The translations under genes were made by a program, and so were the position numbers. The notes beneath the pieces were generated by a model that made no database searches, was not told the origin of the DNA, and saw only the letters and a program-made list of their open reading frames with translations. A stretch of DNA of 28,698 nt from Ophiothrix spiculata (lineage: Eukaryota > Echinodermata > Ophiuroidea > Amphilepidida > Ophiotrichidae), in the NCBI GenBank assembly GCA_000969725.1, contig JXSR01S008995.1; one strand, written 5' to 3'. Below are positions 1 to 9,976 of the stretch, piece after piece (the stretch's first letter is position 1; every line of letters starts with the position of its first letter).

Positions 1-207
1 AAACCCCATTGGAATGGGGTAAAATTGAGTCTTCTTACAAAATTCTAGTTTTCTCAAGAATGGCTCAATGGATTTTGCTCAAAATTTCACCGATGAAAGA
101 CTAAAGTATACTTATTATTATTATGAAAAGATTTTTAATTTGTGTTCATTGGTTTCTGAGATATGATCAAAAACAAAAGTGATGCATTTTTATTGGGACA
201 CCCTGTA
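1..207. mobile_element. Terminal part of a Tc1/mariner-like element
   Basis: The stretch ends in GGGACACCCTG followed by TA at 195-207. A CAGGGTGTCCC-type terminus next to a TA dinucleotide is common among invertebrate Tc1/mariner-superfamily elements. The last 57 bases (151-207) are nearly identical to 4931-4986, which ends in the same way, so these are two members of one family. No opposite terminus and no transposase frame is visible, and the left end is cut by the window edge. The family assignment rests on the terminus alone. Confidence 0.5.
3..20. repeat. Short perfect inverted repeat
   Basis: ACCCCATT (3-10) and AATGGGGT (13-20) are perfect inverted arms around GG. It lies at the window edge inside the putative transposon end, so it may be an internal transposon hairpin. 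No function is assigned. Confidence 0.6.
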
Positions 208-946
208 CAGTCCATGTACTGGTCATAGGCGGAAGAAGCCGTCTATGCCCCCTCTCTTAAATTTCACGAGGGGGGGGGGGGACCGGACCCTCCTCAAAAA
301 AGAAAGAAAAAAGAAATAAAAGGAAGAAAATAGAAATTTACATTTCGTTTTGATAATTTAAATGTGAAAAAATAAAAAATAAATCCTCATTTCAGATGTT
401 ATGAAAATTTTCAGTAAACATTTGCTATTTTTGCGCAAAGATTTGTTAACAATTTGTAGCTGAAATTAGCCGATTTGACATATTTGTTTTTCGCGCGCTA
501 CACGCGCATTACAATATATTATATTTTTCCTCAAAATAATGATTTAAAAAAATCCCCCGCTAAAATTTTAAACTTCCGCCGCCGCTGGTACTGTCATTTT
601 TGTAGAGTATCCGTGTTTTTTTTTTTTTTTTTGCTGTTTGGTGTGTTTGTTATATTTTGTTTGTGCATATATTACACCTTAAAAATTGTAAGCATTTTTT
701 TTCCATTATATTCTCTAACAAGAAATTTGTTGAGAACTCAGGTAATGTCGTAGACAGGAAAGTCTATGACCGCTAAATAACCACAAAATCATGATTTTTT
801 ATTATCCTCTATAATCTAAACACAATGAAATTTACCACCAAATTTAATACTTTTTCGAAGGCCATCATTACATCCTTCAATCAATATTTGTTTTATTTTG
901 ATACAACATTCTGTAACAAAATCTCATTTTGTAAAGTTGGTTGATA

Positions 947-964
947 AAAATGCATATGCATTTT
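947..964. repeat. 18-bp perfect palindrome
   Basis: AAAATGCATATGCATTTT reads the same on both strands and has two ATGCAT cores. It sits in the unique flank about 180 bases before the array begins. It could be a protein-binding dyad or a chance AT-rich palindrome. Confidence 0.7.
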
Positions 965-1030
965 ATTTTTCACCCTGTTTAAATTTTACTCACCCTATAT
1001 AATTACGTTTTTGTAGTAAAACTATTCATC

Positions 1031-1052
1031 GATGAAAAGTAAGCTTTTCATC
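1031..1052. repeat. 9-bp hairpin
   Basis: GATGAAAAG (1031-1039) and CTTTTCATC (1044-1052) are perfect inverted arms around TAAG. It lies about 95 bases left of the array boundary. No T-rich terminator context or gene is associated with it. Confidence 0.55.
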
Positions 1053-1227
1053 AAAATATAATTTTGTTGGTCTGACTGAATTTAACATATTAAAAGTCAC
1101 AACCCGTTGAAAGCAAAGTGGCATGCATTTTATGTTTTAATGTGGAACACAAAATAGGACCAATTTGTGATTTATGTCAAATTATAATCAGCTACCAACA
1201 AATACAAAGCTAGCAATTACATGGTAG

Positions 1228-1244
1228 TGTCACATTGTGTGACA
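1228..1244. promoter_or_regulatory. Conserved TGTCACA dyad, A1
   Basis: TGTCACA and TGTGACA are perfect arms around TTG. The same dyad is at 14119-14137 and 24978-24996, each about 80 bases inside the left edge of block A. In A2 and A3 the arms are 8 bases (GTGTCACA/TGTGACAC). TGTCA half-sites are the kind bound by TALE homeodomain proteins, but that link is inference from the motif alone. Confidence 0.4.
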
Positions 1245-3224
1245 ACGCTTACAGTCAGTCAGTCAGGAGAACTTAACGGAGTCTACAACGGTAGCGATGT
1301 CCGTCTTAGTTTTTATGTTGTGCCATTTTCCCAAACAAGGAAAATATCCACCACTGATAAGAGCAACATCACCAAATGCATAGGCAGTGTGCATAGGAAG
1401 AATAAAGTACTTGTGATGTGTCAATACGTCAAGCGTTACTATGGCTCATCTTCTGTATAATTGTATCATGAATAACAAATGTAAAATGCAAGCACTGTAC
1501 ATGCGTTTTATTTAAATGTAGATGACTATTAATCCTATTTCTTAAGACAGACAATGCAATTACCTTATAAATTGTTTCCTCTATAAACAAAACTATGAAA
1601 TTAATTTGTTAAAACAAAGTTTCTTGACAAATTAATCTCTTAGTTATGGCTTTTAAACAAACCCGATCTATTTGACGATGATATAGATAATAGTTTCATT
1701 TAATTGAAATCATTGAAGGTTTTTTTAAATGAAGTTATGTTTCCTGCATAATGCATTTATGACTCTAACGGGACTTCACAAAAACAGAATATCCGCCTTG
1801 ACATAGTCTCTTAGACAAGATAAATAACGACAAGCGACTGTTTCTAAGCAAAATATTCATTTAAAGTTATTTAATTTTTGCTATTTTACATTTTTAAGTA
1901 GTAAAGTCTATCCATACGTAAAGATATTAAAACGAACACATTGATAGACATAAAGGTGATAAGTATTTTTTCTGAAATCATTCCGAAGTTACCATAAATG
2001 GATAGACTATTGTCAAATTGAAATTCATGTCAACATAAAACTACATTTTATATTTGTGGTAAGTGAATGATATCCTTTATAGTACCTGAATATAATAGAA
2101 CCACTTTAGCGATTCAAAGATATGATTTCCATGCTAAGGAAATTAAACATAACAGCTTGCAGCACTTTAAGACATTTGCATAAAACATGGAAATATAATA
2201 AGATAATATAAAATTGAATTAAGTGCGTGTTCTAAATTCGTATTTGCAATAAGAATCACTATTTGCAGACGTGTATACCGCCTTATAATTGGTGCACAAT
2301 ATAAATATTAGCTAGTGCAGATGAAACTCGTACAATCGACACAAACGAGATATCGGTTAAAAATGCATTTTGTAACTATATCCAATAACATTTTCCATAA
2401 TTTTTCATTTCGGTTTAGAAGAAAGAAAACGCTTCATATCGAGTATTGGAAGTTTGAATGTAAAACTTAAAGCAGGAAAGGAGAAATGAACGAGCTAGTT
2501 TTGTTGTCATTGGTGTCATTGTTTTTTTTTTTTTTTTTTTTTTGCTGCTATCGCCGTTATCGTAGTAAAGCTGCCAATGGATACACACTTCGGAACATTT
2601 TCTAACTGTACCTAATGTTGCGTATTTGACGCAGTATTCTAACATGTGAGTGAGGCAACAATTGTAATAACGTGACGATATGAATACAAAGGTCACAATT
2701 TTTACGAAACATTTGAAACACTAATGGTTTTATTCCAAATGTATTCAATAATTATTTCTACTTTATGGTGTGCCCTTTATTTCAAAGCAGTTAAACGTGT
2801 TGATAAAAAGCGTGTAATAATATCCTCTAAGTAGGTTTAAACTATTTAGTAGGTCAATGAGCTTCTTATTTCCAAAGAGAATAAAAAAACATTGATTCCT
2901 TAATTCCTTAATTGTTTTAACATTGATTTATTGTTATGAGACTGTAAAAATTAAATATCTCTTAATGTTTTAATTGGTTATTAACATAGATTAGACTATA
3001 CTAAATAAATCATGACATGCATGACATTCTGGGATTTTAGTACTTTTCTAGCAATTTGTTTAACTTTTACCTGTTTCTCCCTCCAAAAATCGCCTTCTTC
3101 AAGTCGGTTTTACTTTATGACGTTATAAAGACGTAAGGCCTTGTCAGTTAATTGACCTAATTTTGGTATATATCGATAAAAGACGGACTCTTTTAAGAGC
3201 TTAAAAGCTTCTGCATAAGTCAAT

Positions 3225-3265
3225 ATTTTCGCGATTTAATGTTAACTCGCGAAATTCGCGAAAAT
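3225..3265. repeat. TTTTCGCGA dyad, A1
   Basis: ATTTTCGCGA (3225-3234) and TCGCGAAAAT (3256-3265) are perfect 10-bp inverted arms, with a further CGCGAAAT between them. The dyad is retained in A2 (17428-17468) and A3 (26620-26660). Each copy keeps several CpGs in otherwise CpG-poor DNA. It may be a fragment of a widespread invertebrate repeat rather than a functional site. Confidence 0.6.
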
Positions 3266-3842
3266 AAAACCCAGTATACAATAATTGTACTCTAGACTAC
3301 CAATTTATGGAAATGGAAATAAGGATTGTTGATACACCTCCAGACCTTTGCACGCTTCATTCCAAAATGAATTGGGTAGACAGTATTAAATATACGATAC
3401 ACACTTTTACTTATCCAGGGGTCAAGGACGTTAAGGAGTTATGCTGCAATAATGTTCCATTAACGAATAAGATTCAGAGTCAGGTGGCCTTGTTCACACA
3501 ATAGAAACTTGATTGGGTACATGTTATTGAACATGTATATACAAATGTCAACATAATTAGCTGCTCAATAAAAGTGTGTCGTACATTGTACAAATTATGG
3601 AATGTATCGACACTTCAGAATTACCCTTTCAAAAAACATACGTGTGTGATAAATGGACGGATGAATTTTGAAAAATAAGATCAGATTACCGATATGTAGC
3701 ACACTTTAAACTGGATACACAAAATATATACATTTTAATACAAAAAATATATGAACATCAGCCTGGGTATTTTTATGGACCATATTGTATATTTAACCTT
3801 ACAATTTTTTGAAAAAGTAATAGTTGCATTTTTAGGAAATAA

Positions 3843-4031
3843 ATGAGATGGATATCTTTACTTGTAATATCTCAATATTGGAGTGAAAGAAAAACCTCAC
3901 TATTTGTTTGTAGAGTGACAGTGTATAGCCCATCATGTTTTGCTTTAAAACAAGACATTTACCACAAAACCAACAGATATGATCGGCTAAACATATGCTT
4001 AAGTGATGCATTCGTCTTAAATCAGAATTGA
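3843..4031 (+). other. 62-codon frame partly retained in all A copies; doubtful gene
   Basis: An ATG-started frame of 62 codons contains SQYWSE, a central VCRVTVYS and ends LNQN. The A3 copy (about 27240-27417) reads through the same frame from the same start to the same LNQN end, with an in-frame loss of three codons. A2 has a one-base deletion near the start and is cut at the other end by a MITE. Most base differences between A1 and A3 change the amino acid, which argues against purifying selection. I see no domain, signal peptide or splice context. It is probably a chance open frame and is listed because it is the only one that survives in two complete copies. Confidence 0.12.
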
Positions 4032-4779
4032 TAATTATTTGCTCCAAATTTCCATATTGTCACGATAAAGCGAGTCACAAACTAAAAAAAACGTGTCATA
4101 TACTGATACTGGCTCTCTAGTTTATTTCATTGATTTTTTTTAATAATACAGGTATGCCTTTTCTCCGGTGTCTTACCAATTTGACTTTTGAACTAATAGT
4201 ATACATTTATCGCTTTATAAAGACCATAATAAAAAAAATCAGAAAATTGATGAAGCAGTTTATTATAATGTATTATTTCCCCGTTAAACTAAGGAGAGCT
4301 CAGTCCATCAAATTTGAAATTTTCAGTAAAAATATGAAATAAATGCCCATACATAACCAGATTACGATATCTCTTTCAAGTACAAAATTGAAGAAAAAGA
4401 ATTCAAATCTGTTTTGGTGTTATTACCATTAAAAAATTTCAAGATATAACTTGCTTGGAATTTCATTATTTTACTTGCAGGTGCGAGACGATTGAGATGT
4501 CAAAATTAATCTGCGTTTTTGATTGCATATCACGAGAATAAGATTAATATCATTTTATTGTACTTGCCGAGAAACATTAGACTATAATGGTTAACACTGC
4601 TGATAATGTTGGATGAATCAACTTTTCAAACGTTTCGATAGATCATGTTAAACCTAGTCAAATGTGTGGTTTTTTTTAATATTCGTTTGTTCTGATGTTG
4701 AAAAATTTATAATTCAGATAAAGTGGTTTCTTTTTTTTTTACTTGTCTTTCAGATTATTTTGTTTACTTTCTATGTTAA

Positions 4780-4986
4780 ACCAAGACGACAAACAAATGC
4801 TGCAAACGTGTATCGGATCAATGATAAATTCAACATAAGTTCACGATGACGCGATACCGGACATGATAGTTTTAACATAAGTTCACGATGACGCGATACT
4901 GGACATGATAAATTCAACATAAGTTCACACGGTTCCTGAGATATGATCAAAAACAAAAGTGATGCATTTCATTGGGACACCCTGTA
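4780..4986. mobile_element. Tc1/mariner-like terminus with 42-bp tandem repeat
   Basis: This segment follows the end of block A1 and is absent where A3 ends. Its right end (4931-4986) matches 151-207 almost base for base and ends GGGACACCCTG-TA. To the left is a tandem repeat of period 42 built on AACATAAGTTCACGATGACG, with copies starting at 4832, 4874 and 4916 (the last partial). The repeat gives a 14-residue periodic pattern in the reverse frame 4771-4956, which I do not regard as a gene. No transposase is present, so this is non-autonomous or truncated. Confidence 0.55.
4832..4929. repeat. 42-bp tandem repeat, about 2.3 copies
   Basis: AACATAAGTTCACGATGACG begins at 4832 and again at 4874, and a third partial copy begins at 4916. 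The spacer GCGATAC(C/T)GGACATGAT is shared by the first two units. The other family member at 1-207 shows no such array, so the repeat is a variable internal region of the element. Confidence 0.85.
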
Positions 4987-4999
4987 CTAAAAGCACCTA

Positions 5000-5860
5000 A
5001 CACTTTTGATGCATTACAACGACGAGCGTTATTATGGTACTTCTTTTGTACTGTATAATTGTCCCTGAGGTAACGAATCAAACATGCATGCCCTGTACCA
5101 GCTATTTATTTTAATGCCTTTCAATAAATAAACTATGATATATATACTGTTTTAAAAAGAGATATTAGCTTTAATATCTCATGTTTTATCTATGAGAAGT
5201 CATGAAAATATAATTTAAGCACCCAAAATATTTTTACAAAGTAAAGCCGTTCTAGGTTTTATTTTCTAGATTCAGTAATGTTTTGTCTGCATGATATAAA
5301 TTATCGATTGTATGTGACTTATGAAAAACGAACACCTTTAATCAGAAAAAAATATGCTTTTATCTTTTATTAGGAAATTAAATATTAAAGCCTGCAGCAT
5401 TTTGCGACATAATAGATGAACCACGGGAATAAAATAACATAATATGAAATTAATTACGTTTTCTGAATTCATATTCACCTTTAAAATGCACCGTTTGCAA
5501 ACGTGAAAGCCAATTAATTACCGGTACTCAAATGAAATCAATGCAGTGGTACAATCGGTCACAGGTAAAAAGTGCATCTTCACTCAAAAAAAATATTGTA
5601 ACTCATTGCTTAAGTGCCAAAAATAAGTACAACAATTACTGATAATAGTTTCAAATAGCAACATTGTTAAATAATGAGTATCACTGATTAATTAAGCACG
5701 TATATACTACTTTTTCTTAGCAAGCTATTGAATTTTATAATTAACCTAACAATATTACTGAATTATAAAAAAATATCTTTAACAAGATATTTATATCAAC
5801 ATTTATAGTTAACTAAACGATATTATTATATTTAGGAGGAAAATCAATTGCATTTGATTT
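5000..5860 (+). repeat. Diverged monomer related to A start and B end (segment C)
   Basis: Several stretches align in order with the end of block B1 (12660-13980), and more weakly with A1 from 1408. They include CGAGCGTTATTATGGTAC (5023) against CGTCAAGCGTTATAGTGCC, TAATTTAAGCACCCAA shared exactly near 5211 and 12869, TCTGAATTCATATT (5461) with GCACCGTTTGCA, and TTGCTTAAGTGCC (5606) against TTGCTCAAGTGCC. Identity is clearly lower than between A or B copies, so this is an older duplicate. It aligns further with the B end than with A. Confidence 0.65.
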
Positions 5861-5870
5861 TGATTTTAAG

Positions 5871-5902
5871 TTTGTTTGTTTGTTTGTTTGTTTGTTTGTT
5901 TG
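5871..5902. repeat. (TTTG)8 microsatellite
   Basis: There are eight perfect TTTG units, followed by poly-T and G8 up to about 5919. It marks the right edge of recognisable segment C, with unrelated DNA beyond. Confidence 0.95.
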
Positions 5903-5919
5903 GTTTTTTTTGGGGGGGG

Positions 5920-6590
5920 TGGTTGTAATTACGTGCTATGTCAAAGATTGTATTGATTGATCAGGGTGGACCAACAAAGGTTTTATGGGGGTTTAAGGTG
6001 ACGTTACCTGGAATTGGCAAATAGTTCGCGAATTATTGTTTTTAGATATTCATTAATCCTCGTCTATCCAGGGGGGGGGGGGTAGGGGGTAGGGGCAACC
6101 CCCCCCCCCCCTAATGGTCTCAACCTTTTCCTCCTTACAAAACTGTCTACATAAAGTAATAGTTTCCAGTGCGTTAGATTAGTTTTTGCTACGGTTACAA
6201 GTCAAGGAAAAATGCGTGCTGCAAATTGTAATTAACAAAAGAGGCCTGTGAATCAAAGTATGGGATAGGCTATATTGTCTTCGGCAAAAGCAAAAAAGTC
6301 TGGCCGTATTGATTGTGCTTTCCCTCGTGTAAATACAAAAGGATTTTTACGGATTGCTAATTTCTCAAGTGGAATTATCAAAGCTTAATGACTCTAGTGA
6401 ATAGAATAAGTAATAGGTTAATGAAATATGTTACAAAAGAGTACAAATTACTTTCTGTCTCCCAATTTATTAGTTAGTAAATTTATGTAGTAATATTAAA
6501 TCTAAATCACAATGTTCCTCCCATACACTGATATACATTTATTTTCAATCCATTTGCAAGTTTTCGTATATTCAATGCTCTCAGAATTGT
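5920..6590. other. Unique spacer with G12/C13 hairpin, no gene
   Basis: This stretch occurs once in the window. Its notable feature is the G-rich then C-rich block at 6071-6111. I see no long frame and no similarity to blocks A or B. Confidence 0.5.
6071..6111. repeat. G12/C13 inverted repeat, potential G-quadruplex
   Basis: G12 (6071-6082), TA, G5, TA, G4, CAA, then C13 (6099-6111). The strand has enough G tracts for a quadruplex, and the G and C runs could also pair as a GC hairpin. Long homopolymers are error-prone in assembly, so run lengths may not be exact. Confidence 0.85.
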
Positions 6591-8105
6591 GTAATTATTT
6601 GCACCTTTGATTGACCGTCCTATTTTTGTCCTGTCTCCGTCTTGTTTTGTCCTCCAGTGTCGTAACATGTCAAAATTATATCCTTGTCATCATATTTCAA
6701 GGTGGGGCCTGCTAAAAACTCCCCTGAGTTTATTGGACTCTCCGCCATGTTTCCTATTTTTAGACCTATATTCTATCCATTGATTCTAATCTGTAATCAT
6801 GTCATAATCCTCTTTTTATAACTTAAAAGGGGCCTGTTAAGGCTTTTATTTTGACTTTCTTTTTTGGCTTATAAGTCTAAAAATATTAAGTTACAGTATA
6901 AAAAGTATACATTTCTAGAAAGGAAATTTGATAAGGAATCTGTTTATGCTATTGGTTTGGTTCAAAAATGACCATATTTGGCAAAAAATAGCAAAAAGCA
7001 GTGATTTAGCCTACACATGAAACGGGAAAGGTAACTAAAAAATTGTTACTGCCATTTTATCACATATATTTTTTTGGAAACTGCACACAATTATCTAGGA
7101 ATCACATTTTTTATTTTTTTAAATAAAGCCGAATTTTTCGAAATATAATAACAACCATGTGAAATGTGCCGTTTCCGACATTTATCTGCATCAATTTTGA
7201 TAGAAACTAATGAATATCTTTGATTTTAGGACCTTAAATTGAAAAATGAGAAACGCGATCCTAGATTTTGATATACTGTACATAATGGTTGACAAATCTT
7301 TCCTTGTACTAGTTTTTTTAGTTACGTTTCCCGTAAAAATGATGTTTTTTCAACAAAACTGAAATGGAGAAATCCCGTGTTTAATGAAGAAATCGCACAT
7401 TTTGACCTAAAATCCATGAATTTTGAGGTCTAAACTTTGGGCATCGGACAATAAAACTTATTATGTAATTGATATTATTGGTAAGTATTGTACTCAACTT
7501 TCAGATCCGAATTTAAGCTCCTTATTTTGTAAATATTGAAAGAAATCTAAAATACAATGTTCAATTATTTGGTCTTTGTTTACAATATTGACAAGTTTAT
7601 TGCGGGATTTTAACAAATGTGCTCATGCAAGAACATAACGCAACACGTTCACGCGCACGCAGTACTTATTACCGCGCAAAAAGGCACGCACATCAAAACA
7701 CGCAACCTAAACGCAAAATATAGGACGCGTATCTATGCCCATAATTTCCCGCCAACAGCCACGTGTTTATTTTACTGTAAAATGTCAAATTGATCTTTTA
7801 ATTTTACCTATAAATAAGTTTAAAAGTTTTGTTTTGTAGTATTTTATTGTCTGTAATAAAAGGTAACATGCTGAAGTATCAGAAAATGCAGAAAAACTAA
7901 ATTCTGCTACCGAACAAACGGCCGGGTTAACAGGCCCCTTAATTGATCAATTGTAGAATCTATCATTATTGTATTTTCCAGTAATTGAAATTATTTTCAA
8001 ATGCATCTTGTAAAATTGTGTATAAAATCATAATTTACCTTGAAAAAATTGTACTATTGTGTTATAAGTAACATGGAAATAAAAATTGAAATTGAAAATT
8101 GAAAA
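6590..8105 (+). mobile_element. Probable LINE 3' region, split by a later insertion
   Basis: The right end reads AACATGGAAATAAAAATTGA and then repeats of AATTGA/AAATTGA up to about 8105, the short-period tail typical of non-LTR retrotransposon 3' ends. The left part, with GTTTATTGGACTCTCCGCC near 6737, resembles LINE 3' sequence as I remember it, but no reverse transcriptase frame is present. The 14-bp inverted repeats at 6827 and 7927 mark an element inserted inside it. The left limit is uncertain. Confidence 0.4.
6827..7940. mobile_element. 1.1-kb inverted-repeat element (non-autonomous DNA transposon)
   Basis: AAGGGGCCTGTTAA (6827-6840) and TTAACAGGCCCCTT (7927-7940) are perfect 14-bp inverted repeats 1086 bases apart. 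TTAA is present at both edges (6823-6826 and 7939-7942), which could be a target duplication, although the left TTAA is two bases off strict symmetry. The interior has no transposase frame. It contains a CpG-rich ACGC patch (about 7630-7735). The superfamily is not assigned; the AAGGGGC start is shared with one end of the MITE at 18694-19021. Confidence 0.6.
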
Positions 8106-8488
8106 TGTATTGTTCAACACATTTAAATTGGCCTAGTGTCTTTATCATCAAATATTTTCAAAATATATATAAAGTATCCAGAATATTCCAAATTTGCATA
8201 TCAGATAATAACACGTTAGGATGTTATGATAAAAAATAATAATAGACATGTACATTTTTGCAATATTATATTTCCGCTCTAAAATGGAATAAACTATGAA
8301 CTAAGAAAGAATTAAGTGACAACGAAAAGGCATCGTCTTAATATGTCATGTTTTAGCCCAACTAGGTAACAAGTACAATCAACCAGAATATGTAGGTTTT
8401 TCAATTTATTTTTCTGTATGATTTCTATAATTCCTTGTATTTTTCATTAAACATATACACGGATACATTAACATTTTATTCTCCTTAA

Positions 8489-9238
8489 GGGTAAATAACA
8501 TAAATCTGCTCAGGAAAATGTGAATCATAACTATTTTTTAATCATGAAAAGATAAATAGTTTCCACTGCATTTGCGGGGACTCGAACCATGGATTATGGC
8601 AGGGGTTAGTCATGCATTACGAAGTGAGGGATCTACCGCTGAGCTATCTAGGCAGCGTTGAGATCGTGAGCTAAAATCTAAAACATAAACATTAGAATGC
8701 CGTACTTTTCTTTTGTTTACATAAAAATTGCATTTTTGCCTCATGGAAATGCTCAATTTGTAAGTAAATTATGCGAATGCCTATATCATACAAAATGTAG
8801 ATAACATAGATACTAAAAACAGACAATTCACAGCTCAAACTGGGCGAAGTCAGAGTCGTAATTCACGTCCGGTTTTTCGAGCAAAACAACGCGGGTTTGT
8901 TACATTATCATTCAAAATCAACACAACAAATTTATAAAATATTATTTGTAATTCAATAAGAAGTATCAAGCCTACAAATATGTCAAAATTTGAAAACAGT
9001 CGATTTGTTCGAACATCATGATTTCGGCGAAAAAGGCGTCAATTTTTCGAAGTAGTCTATTGACGTCATTTTGACCTTGATAATGGACGTGAAAACACTA
9101 GTAAAGTTCTATGTATAAATTAAAGACTCTATTCTATATGTAAGCCAAAAATTGTAATATTCTGATATGTTTAAGTAGGTAAAAACGTGCAGTAAAAATG
9201 ACGTTCAGCCAAACGAGACGATTTAGGGACTGTAGCCT
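8489..9238. mobile_element. B1-specific 750-bp segment flanked by CCTTAA
   Basis: B2 reads straight through from ATTTTCCTTAA to CGCTGTAACC, whereas B1 has about 750 extra bases with CCTTAA on both sides (8483-8488 and 9233-9238). This fits insertion with a TTAA or CCTTAA target duplication, or loss from B2 by recombination between two CCTTAA sites. The ends GGGTAAA and GGCTACA (reverse) match only weakly. Inside are a tRNA-like sequence on the reverse strand (8568-8656) and a TGACGTCA site (9061-9068). Confidence 0.5.
8568..8656 (-). pseudogene. tRNA-like sequence (tRNA pseudogene or SINE head)
   Basis: Read on the reverse strand, TAGCTCAGCGGTAGA (8632-8646) matches an RNA polymerase III A box and D arm, and GGTTCGAGTCC (8578-8588) is a perfect B box and T loop. 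The D stem pairs in three of four positions. The T stem and acceptor stem are poor by eye, and the region between anticodon arm and T arm is long. A working tRNA is therefore unlikely. It could be a decayed tRNA gene or the promoter head of a SINE; no A-rich tail is obvious downstream. Confidence 0.55.
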
Positions 9239-9957
9239 TAACGCTGTAACCTTTATTGTAAAACAATTGAATTGATACAAAGCTTATCATATTAAAGGTC
9301 AATGAGATTGTTATTTCCAAAGAAAATAGAATCCTAGATTTTCTGTAGGACTTGATGATGTGTTAATCTTAATATACTTGAACAAGGTGAAATCTAAATT
9401 TTAAATAAGGAAATATATGATAGCATTTATCGCAACCCACAGGTGCACACACGTATATTATCAAAGAATTGTTTCCTTAACATAATTCACAATCACAAAT
9501 GCGGAGTAAGATGAAGATTTTTTTGGGCCAAAAATAACCTTCAATGGCAATGTTCCGTTCATTTCTGGAACGGCACAAATCTACCACAAATATACAATAT
9601 TTCATCTTGACGCAACTGCGTATACATAAAAAAACTGCATCTTGTATTTCATGAAAAAAATAATTAGCAAATGATTACATTATATAATATTTATCCTAAA
9701 GGGGTTGCAGCCCCATTGATTTTTTCAATAGGTTTGTTTTGCTAATAAACTGCTTCAACTGATTCTTTTTTTCTTTTCTTTTTTAGAATGTAATTGTTTT
9801 CACAGCCACCTTGTGTGTGGGATGGAAAAAGTATGAATGCAAAAATGATGATGCAAAATACCATGTTTTGGCAATTGTTTGGTGTAAAATCAATTTTGTC
9901 TAATAATTTTAATGATATTTTCACTTATCTCAAATTCACGAGGTCCCACTGACTTTA

Positions 9958-9976
9958 TGACGTCAATGTGACGTCA
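9958..9976. promoter_or_regulatory. Paired TGACGTCA (CRE-type) sites, B1
   Basis: Two perfect 8-bp TGACGTCA palindromes sit 11 bases apart, at 9958-9965 and 9969-9976. The same pair with the same spacing is in B2. TGACGTCA is the consensus cAMP response element bound by CREB/ATF bZIP proteins. No start site or gene is recognisable nearby, so function is unproven. Confidence 0.45.

Larger units (their letters stand above)
208..1147. other. Unique left flank of the array, no gene seen
   Basis: This AT-rich stretch has no counterpart next to A2 or A3 and so lies outside the array. It contains a 12-base G run (270-281), a GCGCGC/GCGC patch near 492-508, a T17 tract (616-632), an 18-bp palindrome (947-964) and a 9-bp hairpin (1031-1052). 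The open frame at 475-753 is low-complexity and Phe-rich because it runs through poly-T; I do not call it a gene. The boundary with block A is sharp at about 1148, where similarity to A2 and A3 begins. Confidence 0.6.
1148..4779 (+). repeat. Array block A, copy 1 (A1)
   Basis: This is the first of three collinear copies of block A, the others being 14041-19437 and 24901-28164. Shared landmarks in order are ACAAAATAGGACCAATT, the TGTCACATTGTGTGACA dyad, AATACGTCAAGCGTTAC, the TTTTCGCGA dyad (3225-3265), the stretch around CATTAACGAATAAGATTCAG (3459-3478) and TTTACTTGCAGGTGCGAGAC (about 4470-4490). A1 lacks the three transposon insertions of A2 and the insert of A3, so it is the cleanest version. 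A1-specific features are a T22 tract (2522-2543) and the absence of the 35-bp duplication found in A2 and A3. No coding gene is supported. The right end at about 4779 is where A3 also loses similarity. Confidence 0.9.

Noticed and set aside
475..753. 92-codon frame in the left flank
   Set aside because: Low-complexity, Phe-rich, runs through a T17 tract and has no recognisable domain.
2415..2696. 93-codon reverse frame
   Set aside because: It contains a lysine run from the T22 tract, and the tract is absent in A2 and A3.
3307..3504. Frame in A1 similar to the frame at 18006-18251 in A2
   Set aside because: The same stretch in A3 and in the first A2 unit is frameshifted by one-base indels (ATTAAATATAC against ATTAAAATATA, TTAAGGAG against TTAGGAG), so the frame is not maintained.
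4470..4490. Possible splice acceptor TTTTACTTGCAG before GTGCGAGAC
   Set aside because: No open exon follows in A1 or A3, A2 has lost the site, and AT-rich DNA produces such motifs often.
4771..4956. 61-codon reverse frame with a 14-residue repeat
   Set aside because: A 42-bp tandem repeat is a multiple of three and yields a periodic frame automatically.
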